From: Lusitaniella coriacea LEGE 07157
Lineage (GTDB): Bacteria > Cyanobacteriota > Cyanobacteriia > Cyanobacteriales > Spirulinaceae
NCBI RefSeq assembly: GCF_015207425.1
Contig: NZ_JADEWZ010000006.1
Coordinates: forward strand, 124,001 to 188,000
DNA: 64,000 bases
Direction: 5' to 3'
A program made the translations under genes and the position numbers. Below are positions 47,215 to 56,900 of the stretch, one piece after another (the stretch's first letter is position 1; each line of letters begins with the position of its first letter). Under the pieces are notes generated by a model. The model did not search any database and was not told the DNA's origin. It saw only the letters and a program-made list of their open reading frames with translations.

Positions 47215-49398
47215 ATGCAGTACCTACTTTATCCCCTCGCAATCTGGGCAATCGCAATCGCTTTCACCTATCTCGTTACCTTCTTACAACTGCGTAAAAC
47301 CCGGTTGCAACACGAAACCTACGAACTGCAAAAACCCGGAAGTACGCCGACTTATCTCAAGCGGCTGTTTCAAATCCCCATCCGCGAATTAGCCGAGTTA
47401 GGTTTCAAACCCTACGGTTATTTGAAAACTCGCCCCATGCTTAAGCTCTATCCTCCAATTAATCAGGAGGTTTTACTCTATAACAAAGCTCACAAAACCT
47501 ATGCCATCGTTACGATTAATCGTCCGGTAGAACCCGCCAATTTATTTGGTGTTGACTTCTACACGTTTTTTCGCGATCGCGAACTCTTAATCACGATCAA
47601 CGGCAAAGCCCACGGCATCATCGATCGCATCGATCGCGCGATCGTCCAAGATGTATATGCAGATTGCCTCTCCCTACAATGGCAAGCACATCAAGACAAA
47701 CTCCAGTCCCTCGATGTTGAAAAAACCCCCTGTGGCATTGCACCCAGCGTTTTTGTGAAGGAATTGCAGGCAAACTTGAAAACCTATTTCGATCGCCTCC
47801 AAGCAGAAAAATTTGTCTCTCCGATTCAGGATACGGGATTATTCCGCATTAATTTCTTCCCAGTACTCAAACTCACCCGCAAACTGTTAAAAGGGAATCC
47901 GAAAGTTGCCCAAATGCTCAAACAGCGTCGCCAACGGGCCAAAGCCGATCCGAGTCTGAAGGTAGAAATCCCTGTGGAGTTGGAGGTTGAAGGCTTTCAA
48001 CGCATGGAACAATTGCAACGGGGATTGGTGGGACGCAAGTTTCGGATGTTGGTATTGCTGTTAAGCGTGGGATTATTTGCCGCATCTTTTACCGCGCTGT
48101 TTAAGTCCTATCATTTAGCGATTTTCATGGGCGTGTTGACGTTGCACGAGGGAGGGCATTTATTGGCGATGAAGGCGTTTGGCTATCAGGATACGTCGGT
48201 GTTTTTCGTCCCATTTTTCGGCGCATTGGCGACGGCGCGACAGAAGGAGGATGCAACATTATCCCAGAAGGTTGTCATTTCTTTGGCGGGCCCTTTACCG
48301 GGTTTGATTTTAGGGATTGCTTGCGCGATCGCGTCCCACAATAACACCTATCCCGATTGGGTGCGGGAAGTCAGTTGGATGCTCATTAGTTTGAATTTAT
48401 TCAATCTGCTCCCCATTTATCCCCTCGATGGTGGAAAAGTTGCAGATTTGCTGCTATTTTCTAAAATTCCTTACTTGGGCGTTATCTTTAAAGGATTTGG
48501 CGTGGCATTCTTGGCACTGTTGGGTTTACTCCAGCCGATTTTGTTGCTATTTGCATTGTTGATTGCTTGGACGATTCCGAACAGTTTCCGCAGCGCACAA
48601 GCGAACGCTTCAGTTCAAAAGAAGTTGCAAACGGCTTCCTTTGAGAATCGCGAGACGCTGCTACAGGCGATTTTTCAACACCTCAAGGAGTTGGGATATG
48701 GAGATTTGCCTTTCAATACGCGCTTTGCTCTAGCAAAAGATATTATGCAACGCAAGCAGGAGTTTCGCAGTTCTCTTTTTGCCCGCGCCATGTTGGTTTT
48801 GCTCTACGCTGGGAGTTTGTTGGGAGGGGTAGCCGGGACTGTCACCGCGATCGCGCCCACTTGGTATCGTTCCATTCCTGTCGCGTTTGAAAGTCCTCAA
48901 AAAAGACGGGAACGCTTTTTGCAACAAACGATCGATCGCGCGACGACAACCCTCAACCTCAATCCCAAGGATATCGAGGCTTACCAACTGCGGGCGCGCG
49001 CCCGTGAGGGATTGGACGATGAAGATGGCGCGATCGCGGATTATACTCAAATGCTGCGTCTCGATCCTGAAAATGCCGAAACTTACTACAGTCGAGCGAG
49101 ATTGCGAATTGCACGAGGAGATAAAGAGGGCGCGATCGCGGATTTCAACGCCATCATTCAACTCAACCCCAAAGATCCTTATGTTTATGTCGAACGGGGA
49201 TATATGCGCCAGGATGAGGGAAATTATCAAGACGCGATCGCGGATGCAAACATCGCCCTCAAACTCAATCCCCAGTACCCAGAAGCTTACGAACTGCGAG
49301 GGGAAGCCCGTCGTAACATGGGAGATGAAACGGGCGCGATCGCGGACGAGCAAAAAGCAGAGCAGTTATACGCAACCCTTGGCGAAGAATCCTATTAA
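47215..49398 (+). CDS. M50 site-2 protease fused to TPR repeats
   Basis: 727 residues. An N-terminal helix and a ~250-residue soluble region precede the membrane protease: zinc motif LTLHEGGHLLAMKAF (HExxH at 311-315), AGPLPGLILGIACAIAS and the third ligand in NLLPIYPLDGGKV. A further membrane helix (AMLVLLYAGSLLGGVAG) lies near 525. TPR units then fill about 580-720 (NPKDIEAYQLRARAREG; DPENAETYYSRARLRIARGD). Site-2 proteases cut membrane-bound regulators; the TPR arm may recruit substrates. Confidence 0.9.
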   Translation: MQYLLYPLAIWAIAIAFTYLVTFLQLRKTRLQHETYELQKPGSTPTYLKRLFQIPIRELAELGFKPYGYLKTRPMLKLYPPINQEVLLYNKAHKTYAIVTINRPVEPANLFGVDFYTFFRDRELLITINGKAHGIIDRIDRAIVQDVYADCLSLQWQAHQDKLQSLDVEKTPCGIAPSVFVKELQANLKTYFDRLQAEKFVSPIQDTGLFRINFFPVLKLTRKLLKGNPKVAQMLKQRRQRAKADPSLKVEIPVELEVEGFQRMEQLQRGLVGRKFRMLVLLLSVGLFAASFTALFKSYHLAIFMGVLTLHEGGHLLAMKAFGYQDTSVFFVPFFGALATARQKEDATLSQKVVISLAGPLPGLILGIACAIASHNNTYPDWVREVSWMLISLNLFNLLPIYPLDGGKVADLLLFSKIPYLGVIFKGFGVAFLALLGLLQPILLLFALLIAWTIPNSFRSAQANASVQKKLQTASFENRETLLQAIFQHLKELGYGDLPFNTRFALAKDIMQRKQEFRSSLFARAMLVLLYAGSLLGGVAGTVTAIAPTWYRSIPVAFESPQKRRERFLQQTIDRATTTLNLNPKDIEAYQLRARAREGLDDEDGAIADYTQMLRLDPENAETYYSRARLRIARGDKEGAIADFNAIIQLNPKDPYVYVERGYMRQDEGNYQDAIADANIALKLNPQYPEAYELRGEARRNMGDETGAIADEQKAEQLYATLGEESY

Positions 49399-49420
49399 GG
49401 GAAGAATTAAGATTTTGTAG

Positions 49421-49445
49421 GTTGGGTTGAAGAATAAAACCCAAC
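49421..49445. terminator. Hairpin after the M50-TPR gene
   Basis: Perfect 8-bp arms GTTGGGTT and AACCCAAC around a 9-nt loop, 22 bp after the stop. No strong T run follows, so termination is tentative. Confidence 0.4.
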
Positions 49446-49466
49446 ATCAGAAAAGTGAGGCAATTT

Positions 49467-50027
49467 ATGAGTATAAGATTATCCGTATTTATTGCAACCA
49501 GTCTAGATGGTTTCATTGCAAGAAAAAATGGAGAACTTGATTGGTTAGATGCTGCCAATGCCATCGTTCCAGAAGGTGAAGATTGTGGTTATCGCGCTTT
49601 CATGGAGTCGATCGATCGCTTGATTATGGGGCGAAAAACCTACGAAAAAGTATTGTCTTTTGATGAATGGTCTTACGGAAATAAACCTGTAATTGTATTA
49701 AGTCGAAACAAGATTGAAATTCCCGATCGATTAGCTGAAACTGTTTCCCATTCATCAGAATCCCCAAGGGATTTACGCGATCGTTTGTCAAAAGAAGGTG
49801 CTGAACGGCTATATATTGATGGTGGAATAACCATACAACGATTCCTCAATGAAGGGTTGATTGACGATCTCACAATTACCATTATCCCCATCCTTTTAGG
49901 TAGCGGAATTCCTTTATTCTCAAATCTCAAAAAAGACATTTCACTGAATCATATCGCAACTAAAACCTATGATTTTGGCTTTATTCAATTGACTTATGAA
50001 GTGGTAAATAATGCTAAAAAACATTAA
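49467..50027 (+). CDS. DHFR-like (RibD C-terminal fold) reductase
   Basis: 186 residues from MSIRLSVFIATSLDGFIARK. LIMGRKTYEKVLSF, KPVIVLSRNKIEIP, YIDGGITIQRFLNEGLIDDL and TIIPILLGSGIPLF are the family's NADPH and substrate-fold motifs. Usually annotated dihydrofolate reductase family; the substrate is unknown. Confidence 0.9.
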   Translation: MSIRLSVFIATSLDGFIARKNGELDWLDAANAIVPEGEDCGYRAFMESIDRLIMGRKTYEKVLSFDEWSYGNKPVIVLSRNKIEIPDRLAETVSHSSESPRDLRDRLSKEGAERLYIDGGITIQRFLNEGLIDDLTITIIPILLGSGIPLFSNLKKDISLNHIATKTYDFGFIQLTYEVVNNAKKH

Positions 50028-50071
50028 TTACTCGAAGCAGACGTAGCGGATATTTGACGAAGGCTGAAGGC

Positions 50072-50692
50072 TTATGAATAAATCGTTTTAAAAATTTGTT
50101 CTGCTGTTCGATGGAATTCTGGAAAGGTAGGCGAAACGATCGGCTCATTTCCTCGAAATTGACTGATTTGATATTCTCCCTCAACCAATTGATACACCGA
50201 GAGAGTGGGTTCTTTAGGATCGCCAAGAAAGTTTCGTCCTCCTAGCGCTGCGTAGTCAACAATCCAATACTCACCAATACCCATCTCTTCATAATCTGCT
50301 CGTTTTTTGAAATAATCATCGCGCCAGTTTGTGCTGACGACTTCAACAATAAGTTTGACCGATTGAGCATTTTCAATAATTGATTCTCGTTCCCAATGCG
50401 GTTCAGCCGCAAGTGCATTTCGATCGAGAACAATAATATCCGGTTCGTATCCATTTCCACGATTGGATTTGACAATCGATTCTCTCGGAATTGTCCAAAC
50501 GCCTCGCCTTCCCATTTGAATAATCGTGAGAATTAATTCTTCAATTAAAAAACCCGTTACATTGGAATGCTTTCCCGTTGGCTTTGGCATTTCGATAATT
50601 ATTCCGTCGTGGAGTTCGTAGCGTCTCTCTGTGTCGGGATACCAGGCGCTAAATTCTTCAAAAGTCAGGAGTTTTGTGACGGATTGAACCAT
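50072..50692 (-). CDS. Uma2-family (DUF820) endonuclease-like protein
   Basis: 206 residues. MVQSVTKLLTFEEFSAWYPD, YELHDGIIIEMPKPTGKH, then the PD-(D/E)XK core GYEPDIIVLDRN and VKLIVEVVSTNWRDDYFKKR, GIGEYWIVD. Uma2 proteins are highly multiplied in cyanobacteria; whether they cut DNA in vivo is not known. Convergent with the DHFR-like gene. Confidence 0.9.
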   Translation of the reverse strand: MVQSVTKLLTFEEFSAWYPDTERRYELHDGIIIEMPKPTGKHSNVTGFLIEELILTIIQMGRRGVWTIPRESIVKSNRGNGYEPDIIVLDRNALAAEPHWERESIIENAQSVKLIVEVVSTNWRDDYFKKRADYEEMGIGEYWIVDYAALGGRNFLGDPKEPTLSVYQLVEGEYQISQFRGNEPIVSPTFPEFHRTAEQIFKTIYS

Positions 50693-50862
50693 TGATATTT
50701 TCCTGGGAGGAATGACCCCATTTTAACGTGAGGGTAAAACACGCGGTCAAGCATATTATGAAAAAGTTAGGAATTTTTTTTACAATGACCCGATCGATCG
50801 CGATCGCATTGGGTAAACTAAGCATGAAATCTTAAGGTTGCACGCTAAGGGGATTTTTCGCG

Positions 50863-51354
50863 ATGGAATTACGTCAATCGCTGATGCCACCGAGTTTAGA
50901 TGAAGAACAGGTGGCTCGTTTAGCGGATCTAGTCGAAGAGATAGAAGATTGCATTAATCAAGGAAAAAATCCGGAATCCGCGATCGCGTCCTTCAACACA
51001 GAAGTTGGGCGAACCTACGCCAAGTATGAGTTTTGCGAGATTTGGGGATATATGGATCTCGATGAATTCGTTCGCATGGCATTGAGAACGGCACGTGCTT
51101 CGACAATTGCTGATATTTCCTACGATGAGTTACTCGAACTGATGACTCGCGTTTGCCAAAGGAAGGGAACCGAGTCTGAATGCGCTTATTGGTTTGCCAT
51201 CCTAGAAGCAAATTTACCCATTGAGAGTTTGTCGGATTTAATGTACTACCTTGACGAATATTTAGAGCAAGAAAGCCGTCAGAGGGAACTTTCACCCCAA
51301 AAAATTCTCGATCTCGCGTTAGTTTCTCAAAAAAAGCCCGCGATCGCGCGATGA
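50863..51354 (+). CDS. Hypothetical helical protein
   Basis: 163 residues. MELRQSLMPPSLDEEQVARL, VEEIEDCINQGKNPESAIAS, YAKYEFCEIWGYMDLDEFV and SECAYWFAILEANLPIESLS suggest an all-helical soluble protein. No family recognised and no catalytic motif. AAGGGGA lies upstream of the ATG. Confidence 0.7.
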   Translation: MELRQSLMPPSLDEEQVARLADLVEEIEDCINQGKNPESAIASFNTEVGRTYAKYEFCEIWGYMDLDEFVRMALRTARASTIADISYDELLELMTRVCQRKGTESECAYWFAILEANLPIESLSDLMYYLDEYLEQESRQRELSPQKILDLALVSQKKPAIAR

Positions 51355-51547
51355 AATCCTCAGAATCCTTGCAATACCTGAGTTCCAGGGCAAATTACCT
51401 GTCACAAACCCCTTAAAATAACCGAGAAAAAACACGCCAATCGCCAAATTTAACAGAGAAATTCCCTGAAAACCGATCTCGTTCCGGCTCAAACGTCTTA
51501 CAATCATTGCCAGTTGTAACTAAAAACCTTAAAACAAAGGAGTATCA

Positions 51548-51826
51548 ATGAACAAAGGAGAACTCGTTGACGCGATCGCGTCCAAAGTCGATGGTATCCC
51601 CAAAAAACAAATCGATTCGATTCTCGCGTCAATTTTAGAAACCATTGAAGAAGCCGTTTCTGAAGGCGAAAAAGTTACCCTCGTTGGATTTGGAACTTTT
51701 GAGCGCAGAAATCGCCAAGCCCGCGAAGGAAGAAACCCTCAAACCGGGAAACCTATTGCAATTCCTGCAACCACCGTTCCTGCTTTTAGCCCTGGAAAAC
51801 TCTTTAAAGAACGAGTTGCCCCTTAG
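51548..51826 (+). CDS. HU-family DNA-binding protein
   Basis: 92 residues. MNKGELVDAIASKVDGIPKK, VTLVGFGTFERRNRQAREGR and NPQTGKPIAIPATTVPAFSP, the HU/IHF arm signature. AAAGGAG lies six bases before the ATG. A nucleoid-shaping protein; stands alone. Confidence 0.95.
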   Translation: MNKGELVDAIASKVDGIPKKQIDSILASILETIEEAVSEGEKVTLVGFGTFERRNRQAREGRNPQTGKPIAIPATTVPAFSPGKLFKERVAP

Positions 51827-52067
51827 TCTCTCAGGGATAGGGTTTTAACAAACCGCAGGAGAGTTGACACGGAGAGGGGTGACGCGGTGAAGCGGCGAGA
51901 CAATTTGTCTTCGAGTCCCCAAGTCCCCGTCTCCTCTATCAGATACAGCTATAGCCAGGAGTATTTAAGACATTGGTGAAGGGAAGCTGGGGGAGAGAGA
52001 TGCTGTGAATTCAGACTGTCTTAACTGTTATGGCTACAGCTATAACAGATTGAAAAAAGAAAGAGTA

Positions 52068-53537
52068 TTAAAACAACTGCGCGCTCTTCATCTGGGCGAT
52101 TTTTTGTGCGTTTGCCGCTTCTCCGCAAGTACGCGGTGTCGGAAACAACTTCCCCGGATTGGCGAGTCCCTTCTCATTAAACGCCTCTCGCACATACTGC
52201 ATCGTTTCCAAATCCACCTCATTAAACATCTGCGGCATATAACAATTTTTATCCGCACCGATGCCGTGTTCCCCGGAAATACTGCCCCCCGCTTGCACGC
52301 ACAGCGTTAGGATTTCTCCCCCCACCTTTTCCACTTCCTCAAACGCGCCCTCTACCGACTCATCGTAGAGAATGAGAGGGTGCAAATTCCCGTCCCCCGC
52401 GTGAAACACATTGGCAATGGCATAGCCAGAACGCTCGCTTAACGCTTCAATTTCCTTGAGAACCCCAGCCAACTTCGTGCGAGGAATGACCCCATCTTGA
52501 ACGAAATAATTAGGACTCATGTGTCCCGCCGCCGCAAACGCTGCTTTGCGTCCTTTCCACAGTTTCAATCGCGTTTCAGAATCGCTAGCAGTAGTGAGAC
52601 TGCGCGCCCCCATTTCCTTACAAATTTTAGCAACGCGCTTTTTACCCGCCGCCACCTCAACTTGCAAACCGTCCAATTCCACCAACAAAATTGCCCCAGC
52701 ATCGCGAGGATAGCATCCCGTCGCCACCACATCCTCAACAGCATTGATACTGAGGTTATCCATAATCTCCATACCAGCAGGAATAATCCCCGCACTGATA
52801 ACTCCCGCAACTGCCGCACCTGCGGCTTCAATTGTTTCAAAATCTGCCAACAAAACGCAAATCGCTTCAGGAGTTTTGAGGATACGGAGGGTAATTTCCG
52901 TTGCGATGCCTAGGGTTCCTTCAGACCCAACAAAGACCCCCATCAGGTCATAACCGGGCATTTCAGGGATTTGTCCGCCAAAATCGACCACAGACCCGTC
53001 AGGAACGACGACTTTTACACCCAGAACGTGGTTGGTGGTTACACCGTATTTGAGGCAGTGTACGCCGCCGGAGTTTTCCGCGACATTGCCACCAATGGAG
53101 CAAATAATTTGACTGGAGGGATCCGGTGCGTAATAAAATCCTGCACCGCTAACGGTTTGCGTCACCCAATTGTTAATCACTCCCGGTTGTACGACAACTT
53201 GTTGATTGTCTAAGTCTACTTTGAGGATGCGGTTCATTCGGGCAGTGACAATCAGAACACAATCTTCAACGGGGAGTGCGCCGCCAGACAGTCCCGTTCC
53301 CGCACCTCTGGCAACCCAAGGAATGTCGTTATCGTGACAAATTTTCACGGCAGCGGCGACTTCTTCGGTGGTTTTGGGAAGAACCACTAAAGCGGGACGC
53401 TGGCGATAGGAGGCTAATCCGTCGCATTCATAGGTGAGGAGTTCTTCTTTGCGGCGAATGACCCCTTTTTTGCCGATCGCGCGATCGAATTGTTGGATAA
53501 TGAGTTTCCAGTTGCGTCTTTGTTGTTGGGTCTGCAT
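52068..53537 (-). CDS. glcD: Glycolate dehydrogenase/oxidase subunit GlcD-like flavoprotein
   Basis: 489 residues. FAD-binding PCMH domain: VPWVARGAGTGLSGGALPVE, GGNVAENSGGVHCLKYGVT, GSEGTLGIATEITLRIL; the C-terminal FAD-oxidase domain has FHAGDGNLHPLILYDE and SGEHGIGADKNCYMPQMF. In cyanobacteria this enzyme oxidises glycolate in photorespiration; D-lactate oxidation is an alternative. glcE and glcF are not adjacent. Confidence 0.93.
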   Translation of the reverse strand: MQTQQQRRNWKLIIQQFDRAIGKKGVIRRKEELLTYECDGLASYRQRPALVVLPKTTEEVAAAVKICHDNDIPWVARGAGTGLSGGALPVEDCVLIVTARMNRILKVDLDNQQVVVQPGVINNWVTQTVSGAGFYYAPDPSSQIICSIGGNVAENSGGVHCLKYGVTTNHVLGVKVVVPDGSVVDFGGQIPEMPGYDLMGVFVGSEGTLGIATEITLRILKTPEAICVLLADFETIEAAGAAVAGVISAGIIPAGMEIMDNLSINAVEDVVATGCYPRDAGAILLVELDGLQVEVAAGKKRVAKICKEMGARSLTTASDSETRLKLWKGRKAAFAAAGHMSPNYFVQDGVIPRTKLAGVLKEIEALSERSGYAIANVFHAGDGNLHPLILYDESVEGAFEEVEKVGGEILTLCVQAGGSISGEHGIGADKNCYMPQMFNEVDLETMQYVREAFNEKGLANPGKLFPTPRTCGEAANAQKIAQMKSAQLF

Positions 53538-53572
53538 AGGGAAGAAATAAGTTTTTATGGGGTATTAATCAT

Positions 53573-53956
53573 CTATTCAGGCTTTTGGGTTTTTTCCACT
53601 AACCAATATCCGAAATAAATTCCTAGAACGCTGGCAACCATGTCAAGCCAACTAAAATTACGGTTGGGCGATGTCATTTGCAGGATTTCTTCTGTTACGG
53701 CAAATATGCCAAACAACAAAGGCCATAGGGGAAATACTTGGCGAAACAACTTAATTTTACGATGTCTCAGGACTCGATGACCGAGATAAGTTGCGATGCC
53801 GTAGAGAACAAAATGTCCAATGGTGTCGTGGTGGGGAATTTCACCGAGAAAAGCGGGTAGGTTATCGCTATAAGCAAGAATGAGAATGAGGAGCAAAATC
53901 CCTGCATAAAAAATGGACAGGAAACCCCAGCGAGAAACCGACGGACGATGAGTCAT
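53573..53956 (-). CDS. VanZ-like membrane protein
   Basis: 127 residues with four likely helices (FLSIFYAGILLLILILAYSD; IGHFVLYGIATYLGHRVL; VFPLWPLLFGIFAVTEEILQ; SWLDMVASVLGIYFGYWLV). The motifs HDTIGHFVLYG, TEEILQ and FSWLDMVASVLG are those of the VanZ-like family. It follows glcD's start region by 35 bp in the same direction as glcD, i.e. it lies upstream of glcD. Function unknown. Confidence 0.8.
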   Translation of the reverse strand: MTHRPSVSRWGFLSIFYAGILLLILILAYSDNLPAFLGEIPHHDTIGHFVLYGIATYLGHRVLRHRKIKLFRQVFPLWPLLFGIFAVTEEILQMTSPNRNFSWLDMVASVLGIYFGYWLVEKTQKPE

Positions 53957-54065
53957 GGATGCAGCGTTGAGAAATAGACTGACTCGATCGTAACAAACCC
54001 TGAGCGCGCGATCGCGCGTTTTCCAGAGTCCTCAAGCTTAAAATCTTGAAAATTCCTAGGTTGAT

Positions 54066-55025
54066 ATGGCTAATTCTTCAAATTCCCCAAAAGCTCATGA
54101 TGCCGTTCTTGGCGGTCAATCTCCACCTCCTGTAGATGGTGTAACTTTGGGAGGAATAGAAGGGTTGCGACAGCGTTTTGCTGTTGGAAATTGCGAACAA
54201 AAAATTAAAATGCTCCCCACTGCACTCAACTACGGGGAAGCAGGAATTGATTTTCTAATTGAAGTTTTAAACGATCCCACATTAAGAGTGAGAGCAACAG
54301 CTTATAACGTATTACAAGATGCCGATATAGAACAAGCGAAAAGTGAAATTTTACAGGGATTTTTATTGCATCAAGGAGATCGAATTTACAGTGTCTATGA
54401 ATCTTATCTATTTTACAATGATTGGTGCTACGATCTTATAACTTATGCAGAAAGAATTGACTATATATATGGTTTTCCTGTCCCTTTTGTCCCTTGCCTC
54501 TCTCGTCATATCTTTCGATCTAGTGCAGAGATCGCGGCAAAATTACATCATGATTGGAGAGCAATTCAAGAAGATATTTGTTCGTACTTTACTCAGATTG
54601 GTTGGGACGATTCTTCTGATTGGAGAAGGGAATTCAACATTATTGAATGGTGCAAAAACAACAATATTTTAATTCGCTTGCCTCAAGAAGAAAAAGCAAA
54701 TTTTAAAACAAGGCTGATGGATGCTGGCTATGCAAATGATTTAAGTAACTGCACTTTAAATGAAGAAATGGAATTTCTTCTGCAAGAGTTAATGCGATTT
54801 GATGAACGTGAAGAAGAAAAAATATCTCATTTAAATGACGATCTCGAAGAAATAGAATGGGAAATTAGACATGAGCTAGAAACAAAAACAATAAGATTTC
54901 TACAAGTGAGTCAGTGCTACGAGTTATTAAGCCAGCTTTGGCTTGATGCGATTGGACAACTTACCTTTATTCACGAAGAAACTATCGAAGAAGAGATTTA
55001 TATTATTCCCACAGGAAAACTCTAA
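54066..55025 (+). CDS. Protein with cyanobacterial HEAT-like N-terminal module
   Basis: 319 residues. HDAVLGGQSPPPVDGVTLGG, then GGIEGLRQRF and LNYGEAGIDFLIEVLNDPTL form an N-terminal unit (about 12-90) that I recognise as recurrent in cyanobacterial proteins ahead of varied C-termini. The rest is a unique, acidic, helical region (LNDDLEEIEWEIRHELETK). No enzyme motif. Standing alone. Confidence 0.7.
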   Translation: MANSSNSPKAHDAVLGGQSPPPVDGVTLGGIEGLRQRFAVGNCEQKIKMLPTALNYGEAGIDFLIEVLNDPTLRVRATAYNVLQDADIEQAKSEILQGFLLHQGDRIYSVYESYLFYNDWCYDLITYAERIDYIYGFPVPFVPCLSRHIFRSSAEIAAKLHHDWRAIQEDICSYFTQIGWDDSSDWRREFNIIEWCKNNNILIRLPQEEKANFKTRLMDAGYANDLSNCTLNEEMEFLLQELMRFDEREEEKISHLNDDLEEIEWEIRHELETKTIRFLQVSQCYELLSQLWLDAIGQLTFIHEETIEEEIYIIPTGKL

Positions 55026-55484
55026 TAACCCAACTTGAGAATATCGAGATTATATCGCCTCGAAAAAGCGCTAATTTCATGGCATTCGCTTCCACTTGGC
55101 CAGTCTCAGGGACGGAACACCTGTTGAATGGGTTTTTCTCCTGCGAGCAGCTCATGATAACCGGGGACTGCAAGCATTGGCTCTCAATTACCCTAGGGGT
55201 ATTACACTTTTGAGCGAGCTTTTTTGTAATCAGCAAATTGAGTTAATATTACAATCTGTAAACAATGTCGGAGAGGAAGAACGAGACTTTTGTAACCTTT
55301 CATCGCCGAACGTTATCCAGTTTTTACATATCTAACATTCTCGCAAAACTTGGCTTGTAAATCAGTTGGCATCCGTTTTAATAGGTTCAGATCGCCCCGA
55401 TGCGATCGCGCGGTCGGTTATTCTCCGTGTGAGTTTGCTGAGGGGAGTGCAATTGAATGCCCTTTATTATCGGCTAAACGAAAA
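55026..55484. other. Long spacer, possible decayed coding DNA
   Basis: About 460 bp. A plus-strand frame 55096-55335 (RDGTPVEWVFLLRAAHDNRG) is open from a TTG but has no family resemblance or ribosome site. A HIP1 site lies at 55400. AATTGAATGCCCT at 55451-55463 recalls the repeat word TTGAATGCCCTCAG. No gene can be supported. Confidence 0.35.
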
Positions 55485-55754
55485 ATGAGCGATCGCCAAG
55501 ACGAACATGAATTGTCGCGAGAATTCCGCCAGGAACGCTCGGTTCGCCGCGTTGTTGATGTTATCGAAACTAAGCGCAAGCGCATACGGGACGACCTAGA
55601 ACAACTCATTTGCCATATTTCTCTTCTCGTTCCTTGTACGGGTGCAAATTGCTTCTCGGAGCAAACTTACGGAGCGATTGAAGATGCCGCTCACCGCCTG
55701 GGAGATGATGCGTTTGCCCAATTATTACTACAGGTGTTGCAAGAGGGACGCTAG
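55485..55754 (+). CDS. Small hypothetical protein
   Basis: 89 residues from MSDRQDEHELSREFRQERSV; the frame opens at 55350, but the upstream part is of poor composition. Strongly charged helical N-terminus (RRVVDVIETKRKRIRDDLEQ), then CHISLLVPCTGANCFSEQ and ending LGDDAFAQLLLQVLQEGR. No family recognised. Confidence 0.55.
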   Translation: MSDRQDEHELSREFRQERSVRRVVDVIETKRKRIRDDLEQLICHISLLVPCTGANCFSEQTYGAIEDAAHRLGDDAFAQLLLQVLQEGR

Positions 55755-55792
55755 TGCTTTATCAACCCCGATCTTGTGCGTTGAGGCTGGCA

Positions 55793-55850
55793 CGGGGACG
55801 GGGGGACGGGGGGATTTTTTGACCTACAAATTGAAAACTGACAGACCACT
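55793..55850. repeat. G-rich tandem repeat plus end-remnant of the ~244-bp element
   Basis: GGGGACGG units repeat about three times at 55793-55814. TACAAATTGAAAACTGACAG continuing to 55850 is the inverse of the copy at 21638-21663, one difference in 26 bp. Confidence 0.7.
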
Positions 55851-55980
55851 GGGTTATCAGCGCTTGACGGCTCTCGTCCACCTCAAGTAAATATTTTCAT
55901 CCATTATTCAGGAAATTGGTTTATCCTAGACACAGTGGAAGTTTACAGAACTTCACAAAGTCTTGTGCGAAACCAAACCC

Positions 55981-56853
55981 ATGAAATGTATTATTAACCG
56001 TCGGGCGCAGTTCTCTGCGAGTCATCGCTATTGGCTGCCCGAACTGACTGAAGCTGAAAATCAAGCAAAATTTGGGACGGGGAGCAATTTTCCCGGTCAC
56101 GGACACAATTACGTCCTCTACGTCTCCTTAGAAGGGGAGGTCGATCGCTATGGCATGGTGCAAAATCTCTCTGAGGTCAAGCGCGCGATCGCGAAAGAAG
56201 TGACAAGCGAGTTAGATAACGCCTACCTCAATCAAGTTTGGGAAGACTTTCAACAGGCTCTCCCCACCACGGAAAACATTACCAAAGCCATCTGGCAGCG
56301 ACTAATTCCCCACCTACCCCTCGTCAAAATCCAGCTTTTTGAACACCCTCAACTTTGGGCTGAATACCAAGGAAACAATATGGAAGCATCTTTAACGATT
56401 AGCACCCACTTTAGCGCCGCACACCGCCTTGCATTAGATGAACTCAGCTATGCAGACAATCTGGAAATTTACGGCAAGTGCGCCCGTCCCCACGGTCACG
56501 GACACAACTATCATCTAGAAGTGAGCGTTGTGGGAGAAATCGACCCGCGTACGGGAATGATTGTCGATCTTGTTGCGCTTCAAAATCTCGTGGATGAATT
56601 AGTCATCGAACCCTTTGACCATACTTTCTTGAATAAAGATATTCCTCATTTTGCTAGCATCGTTCCCACCGCAGAAAATATCGCCCTGCATATCTGCCAA
56701 CTCCTACAAGATCCCCTAAAGGAATTGGGCGTTGAATTGGATAAGGTTAAATTGATCGAGAGTCCCAACAATTCCTGTGAAATTTACTGCCGCCAATCCA
56801 GCACGCAAGTTTCTGAGACTGCTGCCGCAGAACCCGTCTTAGCAACTCGATAA
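55981..56853 (+). CDS. Tandem 6-pyruvoyl-tetrahydropterin synthase/QueD-like protein
   Basis: 290 residues from MKCIINRRAQFSASHRYWLP: two PTPS domains in one chain. Domain 1 (about 1-130) has zinc His in FSASHRYW and PGHGHNYVLYVSLEGEVDR, but no Cys before that motif. Domain 2 (about 135-275) has FSAAHRLALDE and YGKCARPHGHGHNYHLEVSV with the catalytic Cys. PTPS enzymes convert dihydroneopterin triphosphate in pterin or queuosine synthesis. A cyanopterin role is plausible. Confidence 0.9.
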   Translation: MKCIINRRAQFSASHRYWLPELTEAENQAKFGTGSNFPGHGHNYVLYVSLEGEVDRYGMVQNLSEVKRAIAKEVTSELDNAYLNQVWEDFQQALPTTENITKAIWQRLIPHLPLVKIQLFEHPQLWAEYQGNNMEASLTISTHFSAAHRLALDELSYADNLEIYGKCARPHGHGHNYHLEVSVVGEIDPRTGMIVDLVALQNLVDELVIEPFDHTFLNKDIPHFASIVPTAENIALHICQLLQDPLKELGVELDKVKLIESPNNSCEIYCRQSSTQVSETAAAEPVLATR

Positions 56854-56900
56854 ATGTGAGTTCGGCGTTTGGGGGAGGGGCGTTTTGATAAAACGTCCTC

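Noticed and set aside
55096-55335. 79-codon frame in the spacer after the HEAT-like gene
   Set aside because: TTG start without ribosome site and no recognised family; could be decayed DNA but not supportable.
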